Below are positions 6,852-11,290 of a DNA stretch of 11,290 nucleotides, piece after piece. The DNA is from an uncultured Rhizobiaceae group bacterium (GTDB lineage Bacteria > Pseudomonadota > Alphaproteobacteria > Rhizobiales > Rhizobiaceae), in contig CALAIO010000033.1 in assembly GCA_937923355.1 (NCBI GenBank), positions 1-11,290 on the forward strand. The letters run 5' to 3'. A model generated the notes under the pieces. That model was not told the DNA's origin and ran no database searches. It was given only the letters and a program-made list of their open reading frames with translations. The translations under genes and the position numbers were made by a program. Numbering within the stretch: position 1 is the stretch's first letter; each line of letters starts with the position of its first letter.

Positions 6852-6856
6852 GGAGG
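6852..6856 (+). promoter_or_regulatory. Ribosome binding site fixing the degP start at 6863
   Basis: GGAGG lies 6 nt before the ATG at 6863. It rules out the longer frame from TTG at 6827, which would place this site inside the coding region and add charged residues ahead of the signal peptide. Confidence 0.8.
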
Positions 6857-6862
6857 GTCTTC

Positions 6863-8374
6863 ATGATCTCTAGAAATATTTTCAAATCGGCGCTTAAGCT
6901 TCCTGTAGCACTTGCACTTGCAACAGCACTCGTAGCTGCTCCATCAATTACAACGCCTGCTTCAAGTTATGTACATGCACAGGGACCCGCTTCTGTTGCA
7001 GACTTGGCAGAAGGCCTGATGTCTGCCGTTGTTAATATTTCTACCTCACAAAAGGTTGCAGATCGCGGAAATCGTAGAAACCTTCCAATACCTAAAGTGC
7101 CGGAAGGTTCGCCTTTTCAGGAATTCTTTGATGATCTTTTCCCACGTGGAGAAGGGGGAGAAAATGGAAATCGTGGACAATCTCCTAGAACGCGCAGTTC
7201 GCTAGGGTCCGGGTTTGTATTGGATGCCAGTGGTATCATTATTACAAACAACCATGTGATTGCGGATGCAGATGAAATCACGGTCAACTTTAGTGATGGT
7301 TCAAAGCTTGATGCAGAGCTTGTAGGAACAGATCCAAAAACAGATATCGCTGTTTTACGCGTCAAGCCAGAAACGCCTCTAACGGCTGTATCTTTTGGTA
7401 ATTCAGACAAGGCTCGCATTGGTGATTGGGTGATGGCAATTGGTAATCCGTTTGGCCTTGGTGGTACGGTAACATTGGGTATCGTATCTGCGGTTGGACG
7501 TGACATTAGTTCAGGCCCATATGATAACTTTATTCAGACAGATGCTTCGATTAACCGTGGTAACTCTGGTGGGCCATTGTTTAACATGGCTGGTGAAGTT
7601 GTGGGCATTAACACCGCTATTATTTCGCCTTCAGGCGGTTCAATTGGTATTGGTTTCTCAATTCCAGCTAATCTTGCAACGAAGGTTGTGGATCAACTTG
7701 TAGAGTTTGGCGAAACACGCCGTGGCTGGTTGGGTGTTCAAATCCAAACTGTGACCGATGAAATTGCTGAAAGCCTGGGGCTTGAAGAAGCGTCTGGTGC
7801 GCTGGTTAGCGGCGTTGTCAAAGACGGTCCTGCAGAAAAAAGCGGCGTTCTTTCTGGTGATATTATTCTTGAGTTCGACGGTAAAAAAGTAGCAGAGATG
7901 CGCGACCTGCCGATCATTGTTGCGGATACGGCTGTTGAAAAAGAAGTAGATGTACTTGTTCTTCGCAAAGGCGAAAAGCAAACAATTGGCGTCACACTTG
8001 GTCGTCTGGAAGATGGTGAGAAGAAACTTGCATCACTTTCTACAGGTAAAGACCCTGAGGATAATAAGCCTGAAAGCAAAACTTTACTTGGCCTTCAGCT
8101 ATCTGAAATTGATGATAAAACGCGCGAAGAAGCAAAACTTGCTGATGATCTAAAAGGCCTTATCATTAATGAAGTTGAAGGCGGTTCTGCTGCTCAAGAT
8201 AAGGGCATTCAAAAAGGCGAAGTGGTTGTTCAAATTGGTCAAGAGCCTGTTGAAACACTTGCGGACGCTGAAAAACAACTCGCTGATCTAAAAGAACAGG
8301 GGCGCAAAAATGCACTGCTCATGGTTGCATCACCAACAGGCGATATTCGCTTTGTTGTTGTTGTAATTGAGTAA
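6863..8374 (+). CDS. degP: Periplasmic serine endoprotease, Do/DegP family
   Basis: DegP/HtrA proteins degrade or refold damaged envelope proteins in the periplasm. The 503 residues start with a signal peptide (basic ISRNIFKSALK, hydrophobic core, probable cleavage after VHA at 39). A trypsin-like domain has the catalytic triad H131 (TNNHVI), D161 (KTDIAVL) and S235 (GNSGGPLF). Two PDZ domains follow, at about 286-380 (RRGWLGVQIQ start) and 406-500. A Gly/Arg/Asn-rich linker at 95-112 corresponds to the variable LA loop. Length and two-PDZ architecture are normal for the family. It follows hflKC-DUF2065 as in other rhizobia, in an envelope quality-control block, but a 175-bp gap suggests its own promoter. 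Whether it is closest to DegP, DegQ or MucD cannot be settled here. Confidence 0.95.
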   Translation: MISRNIFKSALKLPVALALATALVAAPSITTPASSYVHAQGPASVADLAEGLMSAVVNISTSQKVADRGNRRNLPIPKVPEGSPFQEFFDDLFPRGEGGENGNRGQSPRTRSSLGSGFVLDASGIIITNNHVIADADEITVNFSDGSKLDAELVGTDPKTDIAVLRVKPETPLTAVSFGNSDKARIGDWVMAIGNPFGLGGTVTLGIVSAVGRDISSGPYDNFIQTDASINRGNSGGPLFNMAGEVVGINTAIISPSGGSIGIGFSIPANLATKVVDQLVEFGETRRGWLGVQIQTVTDEIAESLGLEEASGALVSGVVKDGPAEKSGVLSGDIILEFDGKKVAEMRDLPIIVADTAVEKEVDVLVLRKGEKQTIGVTLGRLEDGEKKLASLSTGKDPEDNKPESKTLLGLQLSEIDDKTREEAKLADDLKGLIINEVEGGSAAQDKGIQKGEVVVQIGQEPVETLADAEKQLADLKEQGRKNALLMVASPTGDIRFVVVVIE

Positions 8375-8399
8375 GTTTTAAATCAAAAAATGAATTTGG

Positions 8400-8426
8400 A
8401 AAAGGGCGGTTTATCTGCCCTTTTTT
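8400..8426. terminator. Bidirectional intrinsic terminator between degP and the GNAT gene
   Basis: AAAAGGGC (8400-8407), a 9-nt loop and GCCCTTTT (8417-8424) form a perfect 8-bp stem with the T run continuing to 8426. This is a clear rho-independent terminator for degP, 26 nt past its stop. On the minus strand the same stem is followed by four T's. The stop codon of the convergent GNAT gene (8411-8413) lies in the loop, so its last codons (KKGR) are encoded by the stem. Confidence 0.85.
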
Positions 8427-8974
8427 ATTGGATTTTCGATAGCATAAAATAAATGTGGTTTAAGATGTGGATGCGTGTTTGGCACCAAAGGATGGTCAAA
8501 ATCTTTGGTTGGAATTCTCTCCATTCCGATACGCTCCATCACAGCAAATGAATTTTTATTATCTTTGACGGCAAAGGAGACGATTTCTTCCAAGCCTAAT
8601 GCGGTAAAGCCAAAGTCTAGTAGTTTGAGCGATGCTTCTGTCACATATCCTTTACCCCAGAACTGAGGTGCAAGGCGCCAGCCGATTTCTATGCTGTCAC
8701 CTTCAAGCCCATCCTCTGAATGTGCCTTGGCCAATCCGCAAAAACCGATACACTCACCCGTGGTTTTTATCTCCAAGGCAGTAAAGCCAAAGCCATCTTT
8801 TTCAATGCCCGATATTAAATCATCCATCATTTTATCAGAAGCTTCACGGGTTCTGCGAAATGGGAAAAACGCCATGACTTTTTCATCTGAGTTAATGAGA
8901 TGGAAAAGCTCACGATCATCTTCTTTCCAGTTGCGGATGATTAATCTTTCGGTCTCGAGATAAAAATCAGTCAT
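8411..8974 (-). CDS. GNAT-family N-acetyltransferase, RimJ/RimL-like
   Basis: This is a 187-residue acetyltransferase. GNAT enzymes move an acetyl group from acetyl-CoA to an amine. The fold begins with LETERLIIRNWKEDD (strand 1 and helix 1 of the RimJ/RimL-type subgroup). The CoA pyrophosphate loop is Q104-F-W-G-K-G109 within PQFWGKGYVTEA, preceded by IEIGWRL. N141 and VMERIGM (145-151) are the usual downstream motif. The substrate cannot be told: it could be a ribosomal protein N-terminus, another protein or a small molecule. The start is the ATG complementary to 8972-8974. No good Shine-Dalgarno is seen before it, so the start is less certain than the family. The gene is convergent with degP and divergent from miaA, sharing a 25-bp gap with the latter. 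Confidence 0.88.
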   Translation of the reverse strand: MTDFYLETERLIIRNWKEDDRELFHLINSDEKVMAFFPFRRTREASDKMMDDLISGIEKDGFGFTALEIKTTGECIGFCGLAKAHSEDGLEGDSIEIGWRLAPQFWGKGYVTEASLKLLDFGFTALGLEEIVSFAVKDNKNSFAVMERIGMERIPTKDFDHPLVPNTHPHLKPHLFYAIENPIKKGR

Positions 8975-8999
8975 GGTATTAAACGCTTAGGTTTGTTAA

Positions 9000-9878
9000 A
9001 TGGCAGGCATGAAACTTGATGAAGACATTATTCTGATTGCAGGGCCAACGGCAAGTGGCAAAACCTCTGCAAGTATTAAGCTTGCGCAGGCAAATGATGC
9101 GGTGATCCTTAATGCGGATTCCATGCAGGTCTATGAGGATTTGCGGATTATATCTGCGCGTCCTTCTGATGAAGAAATTTCACAAGCACCGCATTTTTTG
9201 TTTGGTCATAGAAGTGGGGCAGAAGCTTATTCTGTTGCGCATTGGCTTGATGATGTGCGTCCTTTGTGTCAAAAGTTTACAGCACAAAAACGCAAAATGA
9301 TCTTTGTCGGTGGAACCGGGCAATATTTCAATGCGCTTTTGGACGGTATTTCGCCAATGCCTGATATCAAACCTGAAATTCGTAACAAGATACGTTCCAT
9401 GGTGGATGTATCATCGCAAGAATTGCATACAATGTTGGATGAAAAAGCAGCCAAGGAGTTGCGCCCAAGTGACCGTCAGCGCATTACGCGCGCGCTTGAA
9501 GTTTATCAATCCACGGATAAGTCCATTATTGATTGGCAGGCTGAAAAAGGTGTTCCACTTGTTTCTGAATATGTCAGCGTGAAGAAGTATCTTGTTATGC
9601 CGCCAAGAGCCGAAATTCATGACCGCATTAATCGCCGGTTCGACCTCATGGTAGAAGAGGGAGCCTTGCAAGAAATTGAAACTCTGCTCAAAAAGAATTT
9701 TCCAATGGATGCACCCGTCATGAAAGCCATCGGCGTTCCCCAATTGGCAGCACATCTGGCTGGCGAGATGACCTTGGATGAAGCCATCGAAAAAGCCAAA
9801 GCCGCTACACGGCAGTATGCGAAGCGGCAGAGTACGTGGTTTAATAATTCGTTTGGTGAGGGGTGGGAGATATTCTAA
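9000..9878 (+). CDS. miaA: tRNA dimethylallyltransferase
   Basis: MiaA transfers a dimethylallyl group from dimethylallyl diphosphate to N6 of A37 in tRNAs that read codons starting with U, the first step towards ms2i6A. The 292 residues are normal for alphaproteobacteria. The P-loop GPTASGKT is at 15-22. DSMQVYEDLRI (40-50) is the tRNA/substrate segment, with D40 the probable general base. VGGTGQYFNALLDG (103-116) and RQRITRALEVY are further family motifs, and the C-terminal RQYAKRQSTWFNN is diagnostic. AGG (8989-8991) lies 8 nt before the ATG at 9000. The next ATG (9009) is too close to any Shine-Dalgarno. Its promoter must lie in or near the divergent GNAT gene, because only 25 bp separate the two start codons. 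Confidence 0.97.
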   Translation: MAGMKLDEDIILIAGPTASGKTSASIKLAQANDAVILNADSMQVYEDLRIISARPSDEEISQAPHFLFGHRSGAEAYSVAHWLDDVRPLCQKFTAQKRKMIFVGGTGQYFNALLDGISPMPDIKPEIRNKIRSMVDVSSQELHTMLDEKAAKELRPSDRQRITRALEVYQSTDKSIIDWQAEKGVPLVSEYVSVKKYLVMPPRAEIHDRINRRFDLMVEEGALQEIETLLKKNFPMDAPVMKAIGVPQLAAHLAGEMTLDEAIEKAKAATRQYAKRQSTWFNNSFGEGWEIF

Positions 9879-9896
9879 AGCAACATTAGCTAAAGT

Positions 9897-9926
9897 TTGG
9901 TTGATTTGGCCATGTATTAATATAGC
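9897..9926 (+). promoter_or_regulatory. Weak promoter candidate for the beta-barrel gene
   Basis: TTGGTT (9897-9902), 18 nt, TATAGC (9921-9926) is the best sigma-70-like pair in the 83-bp gap after miaA. No terminator is seen after miaA, so read-through is also possible. Confidence 0.25.
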
Positions 9927-9950
9927 TTGTCCTTTAGAAGAGTAGTGGGT

Positions 9951-9954
9951 GGAG
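9951..9954 (+). promoter_or_regulatory. Ribosome binding site for the TTG-started beta-barrel gene
   Basis: GGAG lies 7 nt before TTG at 9962. The TTG frame begins directly with a signal peptide (RNIFFVVLSALFF), and no ATG lies near enough to give an intact one. Confidence 0.6.
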
Positions 9955-9961
9955 CGGGCAG

Positions 9962-11077
9962 TTGCGTAATATATTTTTTGTGGTTTTGAGTGCGCTATTT
10001 TTTAGTGCACCAACTTATGTGATTGCTCAGGAAAAAATTTCTGACCAAAATTTTGATGAGCGCCATTCCAGTTTGGCCGTATCAGGTGTAAACGCCACCC
10101 TTTCATTTGGCTATCAGTATATAGATACTGGCGTTGAGGATGTTTTTGATTTTAGTCCCTTACCTAATGCCATAGACCAAGCTAATGCTGTCACATTTAA
10201 TTTTCCCCGAGAAAACGAGTTTCAAGGTGGCTTTATAGAAGGCTCAATCACATTTCCAATAAGTGAGTCTGTAGGGTTTCAGCTTGATGGATTATATTCC
10301 AGGCAATCTTCTAATCTAGATCGCGACCTAGATGTTTTTGGTGGAGGGGCACATTTATTTTGGCGTGATCCTGAGAGAGGACTTTTGGGAATATACGGGC
10401 AATATATTGAATATGATGATATAGCGGAGAATTATCAAATTGGTCTCGAGGGACAGCTTTACCGTGAAAATTTTAGTCTTGAGTTTTTTACTGGACTCGA
10501 CAATCTGGAAGTTACTAGTCAATCTACCATAACTAGTTTCATTGATTTCGCTCAACCTGGTATAGGTAGTTTGCCTCCTATTTTTCCTACTTCAAGAATT
10601 GTCCAAACTACAATTGATGATGATTTTTATATAGCAGAAGCGATTGCTGCGTTCTATCCAACAGAGAATTTGAGAATTGCTGCTGGTATTACCTATGGTT
10701 TCGAAAAAACAAGTTTCGTAACTGGTTTAGAATGGAAACCAGCAGATAAATTGTCTTCAAGTTTGTTCGTAGATGCACAATTTGGCGAAGATATAAATGC
10801 TGTAAGAGCGGGTATAAAATTTGATTTTAACCAAAATAGTAAATCCCTCATTATGCAGCATAGAGAGGGTAATATTCAAAACAGGCTACTCAACAATTCA
10901 GCGTCGTTGGCGAGTTGTATAGATAGTTTTGAGATTAATGGTTTTATTGATCCCGCTAGAGAACCAATAATGATTACTCCTGTTGCCCCTAGTCCTACTG
11001 GTATTCCTTTACCTACAACTATTACCTTTGAACCAAGTACTTTAGTAGATGGCTGTGACATAAGATTAAATCGGTAA
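9962..11077 (+). CDS. Probable outer-membrane beta-barrel protein, function unknown
   Basis: The gene encodes 371 residues with a signal peptide cleaved probably after VIA (residue 22). From about 40 to 290 the sequence shows repeated amphipathic strands typical of outer-membrane barrels, e.g. ATLSFGYQYIDTG, FIEGSITFPIS, VGFQLDGLYSR, GLLGIYGQYIEYDD, LRIAAGITYGF and AVRAGIKFDF, joined by Asp/Asn-rich turns. A C-terminal tail (about 292-371) is not barrel-like. It has a Pro/Thr-rich stretch and two cysteines, C319 and C365, the only ones in the mature protein and possibly a disulfide. I do not recognise a named family. A hand count gives 21/60 GC at 10741-10800 versus 27/60 in a degP sample, and AGA, AGG and ATA codons are more frequent than in neighbouring genes, so recent transfer is possible. 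It lies between miaA and an ilv-type leader. Confidence 0.7.
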   Translation: MRNIFFVVLSALFFSAPTYVIAQEKISDQNFDERHSSLAVSGVNATLSFGYQYIDTGVEDVFDFSPLPNAIDQANAVTFNFPRENEFQGGFIEGSITFPISESVGFQLDGLYSRQSSNLDRDLDVFGGGAHLFWRDPERGLLGIYGQYIEYDDIAENYQIGLEGQLYRENFSLEFFTGLDNLEVTSQSTITSFIDFAQPGIGSLPPIFPTSRIVQTTIDDDFYIAEAIAAFYPTENLRIAAGITYGFEKTSFVTGLEWKPADKLSSSLFVDAQFGEDINAVRAGIKFDFNQNSKSLIMQHREGNIQNRLLNNSASLASCIDSFEINGFIDPAREPIMITPVAPSPTGIPLPTTITFEPSTLVDGCDIRLNR

Positions 11078-11150
11078 CCACAATATAATACTACTTGTGC
11101 AGCTAATCGTTAGATTTAGGGACTTTGAAAATTATCTACTCAATTCCCCA

Positions 11151-11178
11151 TTGACGAAATCGAATCTCGTGTTAATGT
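11151..11178 (+). promoter_or_regulatory. Promoter candidate for the ilv-type leader
   Basis: TTGACG (11151-11156) matches the -35 consensus at 5 of 6 bases. TAATGT (11173-11178), 16 nt on, is a poor -10, but alphaproteobacterial promoters often rely on the -35. Transcription would begin near 11185, about 24 nt before the leader-peptide ATG. Confidence 0.4.
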
Positions 11179-11208
11179 TCTCGAGTAATTTTAAGGGTGA
11201 CTGATACA

Positions 11209-11259
11209 ATGTCGAAAAAACTCGTGGTGGTGATGGTGCGTATACGCGGGATGGTTTGA
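11209..11259 (+). CDS. Branched-chain amino acid leader peptide (16 residues) of a presumed ilvB operon
   Basis: The short frame reads MSKKLVVVMVRIRGMV, with five Val codons (three consecutive GTG), one Ile (ATA) and one Leu (CTC). A strong Shine-Dalgarno, AGGGTGA (11194-11200), lies 8 nt upstream. The TGA at 11257-11259 falls in a hairpin. This is the layout of attenuator leader peptides such as E. coli IvbL and IlvL, in which ribosome stalling at Val/Ile/Leu codons senses charged tRNA and controls transcription of the downstream operon. In rhizobia miaA is commonly followed by ilvB-ilvH, so acetolactate synthase is expected just past the window. The frame and codons are seen; the operon is inferred. 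Confidence 0.7.
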   Translation: MSKKLVVVMVRIRGMV

Positions 11260-11287
11260 TAAACCATCGCGAAAGCAGCGTATACGC
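11238..11287 (+). promoter_or_regulatory. Attenuator RNA structure, 5' part, cut by the window edge
   Basis: Identical 10-bp palindromes GCGTATACGC occur at 11238-11247 and 11278-11287 and can pair with each other. Nested between them, GATGGTTT (11250-11257) and AAACCATC (11261-11268) form an 8-bp hairpin with a 3-nt loop. The first palindrome overlaps the Val-Arg-Ile-Arg codons of the leader peptide. A ribosome stalled there would free the second copy for other pairings, as between segments 1 and 2 of a classical attenuator. Segments 3 and 4 and the terminator T run would lie beyond 11290 and are not visible. Confidence 0.65.
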
Positions 11288-11290
11288 CGA

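Noticed and set aside
6827..6862. N-terminal extension of degP from TTG at 6827
   Set aside because: The GGAGG at 6852-6856 and the signal peptide both point to ATG 6863.
6493..6885. 130-residue minus-strand frame across the DUF2065 gene and the degP leader
   Set aside because: It covers a recognised gene and an intergenic region, shows no domain, and its start lies inside degP.
11103..11113. CTAATCGTTAG as terminator of the beta-barrel gene
   Set aside because: The stem has only 4 bp and no T run follows it.

Overview
The window looks like chromosomal DNA from an alphaproteobacterium, most likely of the order Hyphomicrobiales (Rhizobiales). The basis is gene order: thyA-folA-hflK-hflC-DUF2065-degP followed by miaA and then an ilv leader is, from general knowledge, the arrangement seen in Brucella/Agrobacterium/Sinorhizobium relatives. 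The protein sequences also read as rhizobial. Base composition is moderate (roughly mid-40s % GC in hand-counted samples), lower than most terrestrial rhizobia, so a marine or low-GC lineage is plausible. This is inference; no database search was possible.

Layout. 1-1899: a cyclopropane-fatty-acid synthase, cut by the left edge, followed after 3 nt by a secreted DUF1194 (von Willebrand A-like) protein. 1900-2090: an intergenic region with a possible 28-residue minus-strand ORF and an inverted repeat. 2091-2858: a PEP mutase/isocitrate lyase superfamily enzyme. 2941-4241: thyA and folA, overlapping by 4 nt, the linked dTMP/tetrahydrofolate pair. 4412-6687: hflK, hflC and a small DUF2065 membrane protein, preceded by a heat-shock-like promoter; a perfect 13-bp hairpin encloses the DUF2065 start codon. 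6863-8374: a periplasmic Do/DegP protease with two PDZ domains. HflKC (modulators of FtsH proteolysis) and DegP together form an envelope protein quality-control block. A terminator at 8400-8426 is shared with the convergent GNAT acetyltransferase gene (minus strand). 9000-9878: miaA, starting 25 bp from the GNAT start codon and divergent from it. 9962-11077: an AT-rich gene for a probable outer-membrane beta-barrel protein of unknown function.

The right edge (11151-11290) holds what reads as the start of a transcription attenuator: a promoter-like -35, a strong ribosome binding site, a 16-codon leader peptide with five Val, one Ile and one Leu codon, and nested inverted repeats, including two identical 10-bp palindromes. 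Together with the miaA-ilvB neighbourhood of rhizobia this predicts ilvB (acetolactate synthase large subunit) just beyond the window. The beta-barrel gene would then be an insertion between miaA and the ilvB leader.

The strongest points for a second look are the ilv-type attenuator, the 13-bp hairpin that buries the DUF2065 start, and the AT-rich barrel gene. No CRISPR array, tRNA, rRNA, transposase or obvious new multi-gene system was seen.
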